This document shows positions 1 through 5,521 of a stretch of DNA of 6,675 nucleotides, in pieces. The notes below the pieces were generated by a model. That model had not been told where the DNA came from and did not search any database. It saw only the letters and a list, made by a program, of their open reading frames with translations. The position numbers and the translations under genes were made by a program. How positions within the stretch are numbered: position 1 is the stretch's first letter; the number at the start of each line of letters is the position of its first letter. This DNA comes from an uncultured Oscillospiraceae bacterium (GTDB lineage: Bacteria > Bacillota > Clostridia > Oscillospirales > Acutalibacteraceae): contig CABQCM010000078.1 of assembly GCA_902462665.1 (NCBI GenBank), forward strand, positions 1-6,675, in the 5' to 3' direction.

Positions 1-156
1 ATTCCCGACAAGTGGATTCCGCTTCTCCTGCTGCCCATCGGCATTGCCGGCGCGCTCGCGCTGGGCGGCCCCAGCGTTGACAGCGCCGTCCAGGGCGTGC
101 TCGTCACCGGCGTTGCGGTTTATGGCAATCAGGTCGTCAAGCAGATGGGGAAGTAA
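1..156 (+). CDS. Phage holin, C-terminal part (5' end outside window)
   Basis: The open frame enters from the left edge and ends at TAA 154-156, giving the last 51 residues of a protein. They read as a short polar entry (IPDKWIPLLLL), a hydrophobic segment rich in Leu, Ile, Gly and Ala, a polar turn (GGPSVDSA), and a second hydrophobic stretch ending in AVYGNQVVKQMGK. The pattern PDKxIPLxLL ... QGxLxxGxAVxGNQxxKQ is what I recall for Hol44-type holins (holin superfamily V) of Firmicutes phages. Such holins form lesions in the cytoplasmic membrane that release or activate the endolysin at the end of infection. The N-terminal membrane segment lies outside the window. The stop codon is only three bases before the terminase start, so the lysis and packaging genes appear to share one transcript. 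The family assignment is from memory of the motif, not from a search. Confidence 0.65.
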   Translation: MPDKWIPLLLLPIGIAGALALGGPSVDSAVQGVLVTGVAVYGNQVVKQMGK

Positions 157-159
157 TCA

Positions 160-1596
160 ATGGCAAAGTGGCAGGTTGGCAGGACAGGGGGCACCGTAAA
201 TGTGTCAAACCTTCGGTTTCTGAAAAATGCTCCAAGCCCAAAACAAATGCAATTTTTAGAATCCACCAAACGGTATGTAGGGTATGGCGGTGCGCGCGGC
301 GGCGGGAAAAGCTGGGCCGTCCGGCGCAAGGCGGTTCTTTTGGCTTGTTGCTACGGAGAAACCGAGCAGCAGGAAGCCATCACAATCTTGATCGTGCGCC
401 GCACGTTACAGGAGCTTTATCAAAACCACATCCGGCATCTGATTCACGAAACGCGCGGAATCGCGCAATATCGGGATAAGCATCGGACGTTGGAATTTAA
501 GAACGGTTCCCGGATTGTATTTGGTTATCTGGAAACAGAGAAAGATGCCGACCAATATCAGGGGAATGAATACGACGTTGTTTTTATTGACGAGGCGACC
601 CAAATATCCGAATACATGTTCAATATCCTGAAAGCCTGTGTGCGCGGCACCAAAGCCGGAGTACCGAAACGTATTTATTGCACCTGCAACCCAGGCGGAA
701 AGGGGCATGCCTATGTCAAGCGGTTGTTTGTGGACCGTCAGTTTAAGGACGGAGAAAACCCGGACGATTATGTTTTCATCCAAGCCAAAGCGACCGACAA
801 CGAATATTTGATGAAAAACGACCCGGAATATTTAAAGCAACTGGATTCTCTGCCGGACGGGCTGCGGGAAGCTTGGCGGGATGGACGATGGGATTTGTTT
901 GTGGGTCAGTTTTTCACTGAATATGATGCGAGCGTGCACGAATGCGACCCGTTTCCCATTCCCGACCACTGGAAACGATATCATGCGATTGACTATGGGC
1001 TTGATATGCTGGCATCTGTGTGGGCGGCGGTGGACGAGGATGGCGGCATCTGGATATATCGTGCGATTGCCGAACCGAATAAAATCATACCCGACGCCTG
1101 CGAACTGATGCGGCAAGCTGAAAAAGCGGATCAATGCCAGTACACCCGTTTTGCCCCGCCCGATTTATGGGGGCGGGAAAAGGCGAGCGGTAGACAGCAA
1201 AGCGAGATGTTCGCGCAAAACGGCTTTGTCTTTCAAAAGTCGGACAACGACCGAAAAGCTGGATGGCTGGCGGTAAAGGAATTGATGGCGGTAGAACATA
1301 CGGGAGAGCAAAAGAGGACGAAGTTGCACATCTTTCGAGGCTGCGCGTCCAATCTTACATATGCTTTGCCGCTGATTCAGCACAATCCCAAAAAGCCGGG
1401 AGACACCATGACCGAGCCGCACGATCTGACCCACTCGCCCGACGCGCTTCGGTATCTTTGTATTATGCGCAAGAAGCTAGCGCAGGCGGTACAAGCTCCT
1501 GCCAGGCAGGATATTCGATACCAGAAGATGGACGACCCGGTAAAAAAGAAATTCGGAAGAAGGAAGGTGCCTAATATATGGAAGGGCTTGGTTTGA
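160..1596 (+). CDS. terL: Terminase large subunit (packaging ATPase and nuclease)
   Basis: This 478-residue protein is the DNA-packaging motor: an ATPase that drives genome DNA through the portal and a nuclease that cuts concatemers. The N-terminal ATPase has a Walker A motif GGARGGGKS at residues 43-51. A Walker B motif VVFIDEA follows at 140-146, with D144 and catalytic E145. A TCNPGG motif at 175-180 matches the coupling motif of this family. The C-terminal RNase H-like nuclease shows AIDYG (276-280, D278), PPDLWG (333-338, D335) and HDLTHSPDALRYL (421-433, D428), the usual acidic metal-binding triad. The length is normal. The start is the first in-frame ATG after the holin stop, with a weak SD (GGGGAAG, 147-153) inside the holin end, which suggests translational coupling. 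The last 19 bases overlap the next gene. Family identity is secure; headful or cohesive-end packaging cannot be told from this alone. Confidence 0.96.
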   Translation: MAKWQVGRTGGTVNVSNLRFLKNAPSPKQMQFLESTKRYVGYGGARGGGKSWAVRRKAVLLACCYGETEQQEAITILIVRRTLQELYQNHIRHLIHETRGIAQYRDKHRTLEFKNGSRIVFGYLETEKDADQYQGNEYDVVFIDEATQISEYMFNILKACVRGTKAGVPKRIYCTCNPGGKGHAYVKRLFVDRQFKDGENPDDYVFIQAKATDNEYLMKNDPEYLKQLDSLPDGLREAWRDGRWDLFVGQFFTEYDASVHECDPFPIPDHWKRYHAIDYGLDMLASVWAAVDEDGGIWIYRAIAEPNKIIPDACELMRQAEKADQCQYTRFAPPDLWGREKASGRQQSEMFAQNGFVFQKSDNDRKAGWLAVKELMAVEHTGEQKRTKLHIFRGCASNLTYALPLIQHNPKKPGDTMTEPHDLTHSPDALRYLCIMRKKLAQAVQAPARQDIRYQKMDDPVKKKFGRRKVPNIWKGLV

Positions 1597-1844
1597 TTCT
1601 ACTTGCGGCAGGATATTGGCTGCAATTTCAAATCATTGCGCTGCTGTTGGTGCTTTTATTGATTCAACGAAAGCGGGAATATGGGAAGAACAAGGCTGAT
1701 GTGGCTTTCGGGAAAAAGCAGGAACGCAAGGCCCGTCCGTCGCCGGAGGCAGTCGACCATGCGAAGCGTCAGCACAGCATTGTACAATACGGATTGTTTG
1801 GGGTGAAACCGAATGAAAAAAAGAAAGCAAAGCGGCGAGGATAA
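1578..1844 (+). CDS. Small single-span membrane protein between terminase and portal
   Basis: I do not recognise this 88-residue protein. The first three residues (MEG) lead straight into a hydrophobic stretch, about residues 4-29, rich in Leu, Ile and Ala and long enough for one membrane span. The rest is strongly basic and polar: QRKREYGKNK right after the span and KKKAKRRG at the C-terminus. By the positive-inside rule the tail would be cytoplasmic. There is no lipobox or cysteine. The gene is credible because a good SD (AGGAAGG, 1561-1567) precedes the ATG. It also overlaps the terminase end by 19 bases and the portal start by 32 bases, the packing of a coupled operon. It could be a lysis accessory (antiholin or pinholin-like), a membrane anchor for packaging or head assembly, or a superinfection factor. 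None of these is shown by the sequence. Confidence 0.7.
   Translation: MEGLGLILLAAGYWLQFQIIALLLVLLLIQRKREYGKNKADVAFGKKQERKARPSPEAVDHAKRQHSIVQYGLFGVKPNEKKKAKRRG
1800..1806 (+). promoter_or_regulatory. Ribosome binding site of the portal gene
   Basis: GGGGTGA lies six bases before the portal ATG at 1813 and inside the 3' end of the small membrane-protein gene. It fixes the portal start and implies translational coupling. Its GGTGA part (1802-1806) is also the exact complement of the TCACC in the loops of three of the hairpins upstream of and within the scaffold gene. Confidence 0.6.
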
Positions 1845-3735
1845 GGAAGCGTTGAGCGCAAAGGCGGTATGGAAAGAGTACGAGCAGGGGCGAGACTATA
1901 TGAATCGCCCTTTATGGGGAAACGAATCCCTGTACAACCGAGTAAACCTCAACAATCAGTTTTATGAGGGCGACCACTGGAAGGACTTCAACAACACCGA
2001 GGAGGGCAGTGAACTCCCCGTTTTCAACATCTGCAAGCAGGTAGGCACGGCGCAGGTTGCCATCGTGGCGAGTAACGTTCTCACCGCCTGCTATAGCTGG
2101 GAGGATGTACCGTCTGCCGAGGAAGATCGCATGCTGTCACAAGGCGGTGTCCCCCAGAACAACATGTTTGAAATGCCCGAAACCGCAACACAGAAGGAAC
2201 CGCAAACGGCATCCGAGCTGGCGGGATATTTACATCAAGTTCCGAAGGGACAGGGTGATAAGCCGTCCAATGAAGAAATGCGAGCGGTTGCTTTAATGCT
2301 TTCCAAGTATTTTCGCACCTTTTCCAACCGCTGCAATCTGAATTACCTGGTGAAGCAATGCGTGACCGATGCGTATAAAAACGGCAGCGGGCTTCTGTAT
2401 TTCTATTGGGACACCAATCTGCGCACCATGGGGGCGCACGGCGACATTGCTGTCGAAAGCGTGGAGATTATCAACCTGCATTGCGGTGACCCGACCATTA
2501 AAAAGATTCAGGAGCAGCCGTATCTTATTCTAGAAACCAGGCAAAGTCTGGATAAGGTACGCAGGATGGCCGAAGAAGCGGCAGGAAAGGAAGCAGCGGA
2601 GAAAATCAAAGCTGATGATACCGAATCCGCTTATGGTGACAATCACGAAATTGACCGTGATAAAACCAATAAGAACGCCAAATGCACCGTTTTAACGCGC
2701 TTCTGGAAAGAGACCGAAAACGGAAAGACAAAAGTGTACTTTCAAAAAAGCACCAAAGATGTGATTCTCAAAGAAAAGACCGATTCCAAACTGTCGGTGT
2801 ATCCAATTGCGTTCATGCCTTACGAGCAAAAGCGCGGCACCATTTACGCACACACGCCGCTGACCGAAATGATTCCCAATCAGCGCGTGGCCAACACTCT
2901 GCGATTCAATCAGGTGGTGTCGGACAGCTACACCGCGCAGCCAACCCTACTATATGATGAGACCCGTATGCCGGACGGGTTCACGAATGAAATCGGAGCA
3001 CAAATCCCGGTACAGGGCAATATCAATGATGCGGCGCGCTATCTGCAAGGACAGGGCATGGCGGCCAGCAGCGAAAATCTGGCGCAGGTTTTTATGAACG
3101 ACACGCTGGACATCAACAACGTCAATGCGGCGGTGCGCGGCGACCTGAACCCAGACAACACGTCGGCCATTATTGCGCTGCGCGATGCGGCAAAGATGCC
3201 CATGCAGCTTACGTCGGCCAATCTCTACATGATGTTTGAGGACGTGGCCCGTATCGTTGCAGACTTCATCATGGGGTTTTATGGGGAGAGGAATCTGAGA
3301 ATCGAGGAAAAAGGCGAATCGTATGTGATTCCCTTTCAGGCGAGCCGATACAAGGAATACATGATGGCGGTGCGCGTAGATGTTGGCGAAAGCACCCTAT
3401 GGAGCGAAACAGCCACCATTCGAACCTTGGATAACCTACTTATCAACCAGAAAATCACCACAAGGCAGTACTTGGAGCGCGTGCCGGATGGATATGTGCC
3501 TATGAAACAGGAATTGATTAACGAAATCAAAGCCGAGGAAGAGGCGCAACGTCAAGAGATGATGGCGCAACAGGCGGCAGCTTCCGCTGCGCAGGGCTCG
3601 GCGCCGTCCCAAGATACGCCGGTAGACTGGTCGAGCATTTTAGGCGGCATGTCGGACGAGGAACTGACGGCTTTGCAAAACGACCCCACCGCCATGCGCG
3701 AACTCAGCGATATCACGGCGGCGCAGGGCGCGTAA
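1813..3735 (+). CDS. Phage portal protein
   Basis: This 640-residue protein is the likely portal, the dodecameric ring at one capsid vertex through which DNA enters and leaves and on which terminase docks. The call rests on position directly after the large terminase, on size, and on features typical of large portals. The N-terminus has an aromatic WKEYEQGRDYM helix and an NQFYEGDHW segment (48-56). A conserved-looking core KQCVTDAYKNGSGLLYFYWD lies at 181-200. A long-helix region follows (NQRVANTLRFNQVVSDSYT, 356-374; NPDNTSAIIALRDAA, 446-460). The C-terminal tail, about 570-600, is rich in Glu, Gln and Ala. Residues 96-155 look like a polar, low-complexity insertion. The size and the scaffold-coat order downstream fit the P22-like portal group better than the shorter HK97 type. 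A 115-base structured gap follows. Confidence 0.87.
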   Translation: MKKRKQSGEDKEALSAKAVWKEYEQGRDYMNRPLWGNESLYNRVNLNNQFYEGDHWKDFNNTEEGSELPVFNICKQVGTAQVAIVASNVLTACYSWEDVPSAEEDRMLSQGGVPQNNMFEMPETATQKEPQTASELAGYLHQVPKGQGDKPSNEEMRAVALMLSKYFRTFSNRCNLNYLVKQCVTDAYKNGSGLLYFYWDTNLRTMGAHGDIAVESVEIINLHCGDPTIKKIQEQPYLILETRQSLDKVRRMAEEAAGKEAAEKIKADDTESAYGDNHEIDRDKTNKNAKCTVLTRFWKETENGKTKVYFQKSTKDVILKEKTDSKLSVYPIAFMPYEQKRGTIYAHTPLTEMIPNQRVANTLRFNQVVSDSYTAQPTLLYDETRMPDGFTNEIGAQIPVQGNINDAARYLQGQGMAASSENLAQVFMNDTLDINNVNAAVRGDLNPDNTSAIIALRDAAKMPMQLTSANLYMMFEDVARIVADFIMGFYGERNLRIEEKGESYVIPFQASRYKEYMMAVRVDVGESTLWSETATIRTLDNLLINQKITTRQYLERVPDGYVPMKQELINEIKAEEEAQRQEMMAQQAAASAAQGSAPSQDTPVDWSSILGGMSDEELTALQNDPTAMRELSDITAAQGA

Positions 3736-3744
3736 CACCAGAAG

Positions 3745-3767
3745 AAACGGCGAGACGATCACCGTTT
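3745..3767 (+). other. Leader hairpin A (outlier)
   Basis: The stem AAACGG (3745-3750) pairs with CCGTTT (3762-3767). A C·A mismatch and then GA/TC can extend it inward to leave a GACGA loop. It lacks the CACCAT loop, although TCACCGT runs along its 3' arm (3759-3765). Four T residues follow (3765-3768), too few and too quickly interrupted for a convincing terminator. Its 3' arm shares T3765-T3767 with an extended form of the next hairpin, so the two may exclude each other. Confidence 0.5.
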
Positions 3768-3770
3768 TAG

Positions 3771-3785
3771 CCCCTCACCATGGGG
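3771..3785 (+). repeat. Leader hairpin B, loop TCACCAT
   Basis: CCCC (3771-3774) pairs with GGGG (3782-3785) around the loop TCACCAT (3775-3781). The stem can be lengthened by AG/CT (3769-3770 with 3787-3788) past a bulged A3786. Four T-A pairs (3765-3768 with 3790-3793) can follow past a bulged T3789. Confidence 0.7.
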
Positions 3786-3797
3786 ACTTAAAAAAGA

Positions 3798-3814
3798 CGC
3801 TCTCACCATGAGCG
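3798..3814 (+). repeat. Leader hairpin C, loop TCACCAT
   Basis: CGCTC (3798-3802) pairs with GAGCG (3810-3814) around the loop TCACCAT (3803-3809), identical to the loop of hairpin B. GA (3796-3797) can pair with TC (3816-3817) past a bulged G3815. This resembles hairpin B, where a single bulged purine on the 3' side is also followed by two more pairs. Confidence 0.72.
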
Positions 3815-3816
3815 GT

Positions 3817-3835
3817 CGACCGGCACCATCGGTCG
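3817..3835 (+). repeat. Leader hairpin D, loop GCACCAT, next to the scaffold SD
   Basis: CGACCG (3817-3822) pairs with CGGTCG (3830-3835), six perfect pairs, around the loop GCACCAT (3823-3829). T3816·G3836 could add a wobble pair. It ends two bases before the scaffold SD (3838-3844). It has the longest uninterrupted stem of the set and is the best placed to influence ribosome binding. Confidence 0.75.
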
Positions 3836-3837
3836 GG

Positions 3838-3844
3838 AAAGGAG
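3838..3844 (+). promoter_or_regulatory. Ribosome binding site of the scaffold gene
   Basis: AAAGGAG lies six bases before the ATG at 3851 and fixes this start over the out-of-frame ATG at 3808. It is not paired in hairpin D but lies directly beside it, so a protein sitting on the hairpin could block it. Confidence 0.75.
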
Positions 3845-3850
3845 TAAGTA

Positions 3851-4561
3851 ATGAGCGAAGAAGCAAATGGCTCCGCTGTCGAGCAGGAGCAAACAAACGT
3901 CGATTCGGCGGTGGAATCCGAAGCCGAACCGACAGCAGAACAGGACAGCGGGAAGCAGCAGGAGCACGCGGAGGGCATCACCATTGCCTACAATCATGAA
4001 AAAATTCCGTTGAGCAACACCGAGGCGGCGAGACTGGCGCAAATCGGCAAACGATTTGAGGGCAAGGAGACGCTGCTGACGCAGATTGAGGCCGAATTCA
4101 AACGTTCGGGTATGAAATCGGTTGACGATTTCGTTCGGGCACGACAGCACGAGCTGGAGAAGAAGCAAGTGGACGATCTGATGTTAAGCGACGGGATTTC
4201 GGAGAACACCGCACAGGAGCTGATTCGTCTGCGGGGGCTGGAACAACAGATTCGGGAGCAGGAACAAAGGGAAAGCCGGGAATCGAAGGTTTTAAACGAA
4301 CTTCGGGAACTAAAGGAGCGGTATCCGAACGCGGATATTAACGCTCTGCCGGAGGGAGTGTCGGCCTATTCGGTTCAGCACGGTGTTCCGATGGTTGCGG
4401 CTTATGAAAATGTTGTTTTGCTCGAACAGTACAGAAAGGAGTTGAACGACCTCAAGAAACGGCAGGAAAACGAGGAGGCCACGGCGGGGAGCGCGCATTC
4501 CAGCGCGCCCGCCACGGGAGACGATTCCTTTGAAAGCCTTTGGGCGAAAGGAACCAGATGA
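3851..4561 (+). CDS. Capsid scaffolding protein
   Basis: This 236-residue protein is a probable scaffold, the internal core around which the coat shell assembles and which leaves before or during packaging. There is no motif that proves it. The evidence is its position between portal and major capsid, its size and its make-up. Residues 1-41 are acidic and polar (Glu, Gln, Ala, Ser) and probably disordered. Residues 57-85 look helical. Residues 95-155 are a strongly charged helical region rich in Glu, Arg, Lys and Gln that reads as coiled coil (ELEKKQVDDL, LEQQIREQEQRESRESK). A second charged helix covers 188-208 (LLEQYRKELNDLKKRQENEE). A Ser/Ala/Gly-rich linker (210-224) and a short end FESLWAKGTR follow. 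This matches phage GP20-like scaffolds. An embedded hairpin of the leader type lies at codons 42-46, and a GC-rich hairpin near the 3' end. The capsid gene follows after 27 bases. Confidence 0.8.
   Translation: MSEEANGSAVEQEQTNVDSAVESEAEPTAEQDSGKQQEHAEGITIAYNHEKIPLSNTEAARLAQIGKRFEGKETLLTQIEAEFKRSGMKSVDDFVRARQHELEKKQVDDLMLSDGISENTAQELIRLRGLEQQIREQEQRESRESKVLNELRELKERYPNADINALPEGVSAYSVQHGVPMVAAYENVVLLEQYRKELNDLKKRQENEEATAGSAHSSAPATGDDSFESLWAKGTR
3973..3989 (+). repeat. Hairpin E, loop TCACCAT, inside the scaffold gene
   Basis: GGCA (3974-3977) pairs with TGCC (3985-3988) around TCACCAT (3978-3984), and G3973·T3989 adds a wobble pair. The loop is identical to those of leader hairpins B and C. 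It lies 123 bases into the coding sequence, in codons 42-46 (GITIA), so it must satisfy both protein and RNA constraints. Its separation from the leader argues against simple tandem duplication. Confidence 0.6.
4483..4513 (+). other. GC-rich hairpin near the end of the scaffold gene
   Basis: GCGCGC (4491-4496) pairs with GCGCGC (4503-4508) around ATTCCA. It extends past a bulged A4490 through GG/CC (4488-4489 with 4509-4510). Past a GG bulge it extends again through GGC/GCC (4483-4485 with 4511-4513). It lies in the Ala/Gly/Ser linker codons about 75 bases before the capsid start. There is no T-run, so it is not a terminator. It could act as a processing or stability element, or simply reflect GC-rich linker codons. 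Confidence 0.4.
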
Positions 4562-4588
4562 TTTGTCAAATTAGAAAGGAGATAACAT

Positions 4589-5509
4589 ATGCCTGCTTCG
4601 CAGTTAAACAGAATAGAAACCGCGCTGAAAATCAGCGAAAAGCTGGACCAGCGCGCTGTGGAGAAGTCGGTCACCGCATGGATGACCGCAGGAGCAAAGG
4701 ACTTTGAATTTAAGGGGAACGGTCAATACCGAATTCCATCGGTACGTCTCAGCGGACTGGGAGATTACAAGAAGGATTTAGGATATCCGATGGGATCTGT
4801 CACGATGACTTATAAGGACTATACCTGTGAGTATGACCGGGGCCGTTCTTTCTTCCTGGACGCGATGGACGTTGACGAAAGTAATTTTGTGGTCAGCGCC
4901 GCGCGGGTAATGAGCCAGTTCACGGATGAGTATATCGTGCCGGAAATGGACGCGGTGCGATTTGCCAAGTTGTGTGCGATCGCGAACGAGAAAAGCCACG
5001 CGACCACGGGATACACCCCGGTCAAGACCGACATTTATTCCAAACTTCTAAGCGCAATGTATGCGGTCAAGGACAGCGGGAGCCAGGAGGTGGTGGCGCA
5101 CGTGTCGTCGGATGTACTGGCGGCGCTGGCGGTCAGCTCGGAATTCCAGCACATTCTTCGACAGGACGATTTCAACGCCGGGCGGCTTTACAGCAAGGTA
5201 ACCTACATTGATGATATGCCGCTGATTCTTACCCCGAAATCGCGTTTTTACAGCGCCATTGACCTGTACGACGGTACCACGACCGGCGAGGAAAAAGGCG
5301 GCTATAAGAAAGCGACTGCCGGGAAAGACATTAACTTTATCGTAGTAGGCAAGGATGTTCCCGCCGCGATCGAGAAGCACGACGTAAAATCCATTCTCGG
5401 CCCCGGCGAGCACACGCGGGGCGACGCGTGGTTTATTGGCAGCCGCGTTTATCACGACCTGCTAGTAAAGGAAACCAAAAAAGACGGAGTTTACATCAAC
5501 ACCAAGTAA
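4589..5509 (+). CDS. Major capsid protein
   Basis: This 306-residue protein is the probable coat protein, many copies of which form the icosahedral shell. Position after the scaffold, length and sequence style fit HK97-fold capsid proteins of Firmicutes phages. An N-terminal helix (5-30) is followed by FKGNGQYRIPSVRLSGLGDY (41-60) and a basic and aromatic strand region (about 60-95, YKDYTCEYDRGRSFFLD). That stretch resembles the extended-loop region of the fold. A long helix follows (DESNFVVSAARVMSQFTDEYIVPEMDA, 96-122). The segment DDMPLILTPKSRFYSAIDLYDG (208-229) and the end WFIGSRVYHDLLVKETKKDGVY (281-302) are typical of the P- and A-domain ends. There is no sign of an N-terminal prohead-protease domain, which fits use of a separate scaffold. 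The SD AAAGGAG (4575-4581) is strong and seven bases from the start. Confidence 0.9.
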   Translation: MPASQLNRIETALKISEKLDQRAVEKSVTAWMTAGAKDFEFKGNGQYRIPSVRLSGLGDYKKDLGYPMGSVTMTYKDYTCEYDRGRSFFLDAMDVDESNFVVSAARVMSQFTDEYIVPEMDAVRFAKLCAIANEKSHATTGYTPVKTDIYSKLLSAMYAVKDSGSQEVVAHVSSDVLAALAVSSEFQHILRQDDFNAGRLYSKVTYIDDMPLILTPKSRFYSAIDLYDGTTTGEEKGGYKKATAGKDINFIVVGKDVPAAIEKHDVKSILGPGEHTRGDAWFIGSRVYHDLLVKETKKDGVYINTK

Positions 5510-5514
5510 GGAGG
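5509..5514 (+). promoter_or_regulatory. Strong ribosome binding site overlapping the capsid stop
   Basis: AGGAGG begins at the last base of the capsid stop codon and lies seven bases before ATG 5522. It is the best SD in the window and the main reason to accept the short gene that follows. Confidence 0.65.
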
Positions 5515-5521
5515 AATTAAG

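Larger units (their letters stand above)
3745..3835 (+). promoter_or_regulatory. Tandem hairpin array in the leader of the scaffold gene
   Basis: Four stem-loops fill almost the whole gap between the portal stop and the scaffold SD. The first (3745-3767) differs from the other three. The next three (3771-3785, 3798-3814, 3817-3835) each close a seven-base loop reading TCACCAT, TCACCAT and GCACCAT. Their stems have unrelated sequences (CCCC/GGGG, CGCTC/GAGCG, CGACCG/CGGTCG) yet pair perfectly. Conserved loop plus compensating stem changes within one molecule is the signature of a structured RNA recognised through its loop. The last stem ends two bases before the scaffold SD, so anything bound there should affect initiation. 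I see no convincing -35/-10 promoter in the gap. The likely role is translational control of the scaffold gene; the partner is unknown, and a DNA-level role such as a packaging site is not excluded. Confidence 0.75.

Noticed and set aside
406..783. 125-codon frame on the minus strand inside the terminase gene
   Set aside because: It lies wholly opposite the conserved ATPase domain, with no SD and no recognisable protein character. The same holds for the other minus-strand frames in the window.
1155..1177. CCCGCCC/GGGCGGG hairpin in the terminase gene as a terminator
   Set aside because: The T-run precedes and the A-run follows the stem on both strands, the reverse of a terminator. The bases encode the conserved nuclease segment PPDLWGRE.
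2405..2418. ATTGG/CCAAT hairpin with GACA loop in the portal gene
   Set aside because: A single five-pair stem within a coding region, with no relation to the hairpin family or to any gene start; expected by chance.
1404..3419. Four further CACCAT copies at 1404, 2424, 2838 and 3414 as extra members of the hairpin family
   Set aside because: None has a flanking stem of four or more pairs at the seven-base loop register, so they are treated as background.
3736..3850. Promoter in the portal-scaffold gap
   Set aside because: No acceptable pair of -35 and -10 boxes with 16-18 base spacing is visible; the gap is filled by hairpins.
3808..3999. 63-codon frame starting at ATG in hairpin C and running into the scaffold gene in another frame
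   Set aside because: It has no SD before its ATG, its product is a basic low-information sequence, and it overlaps the better-supported scaffold frame.
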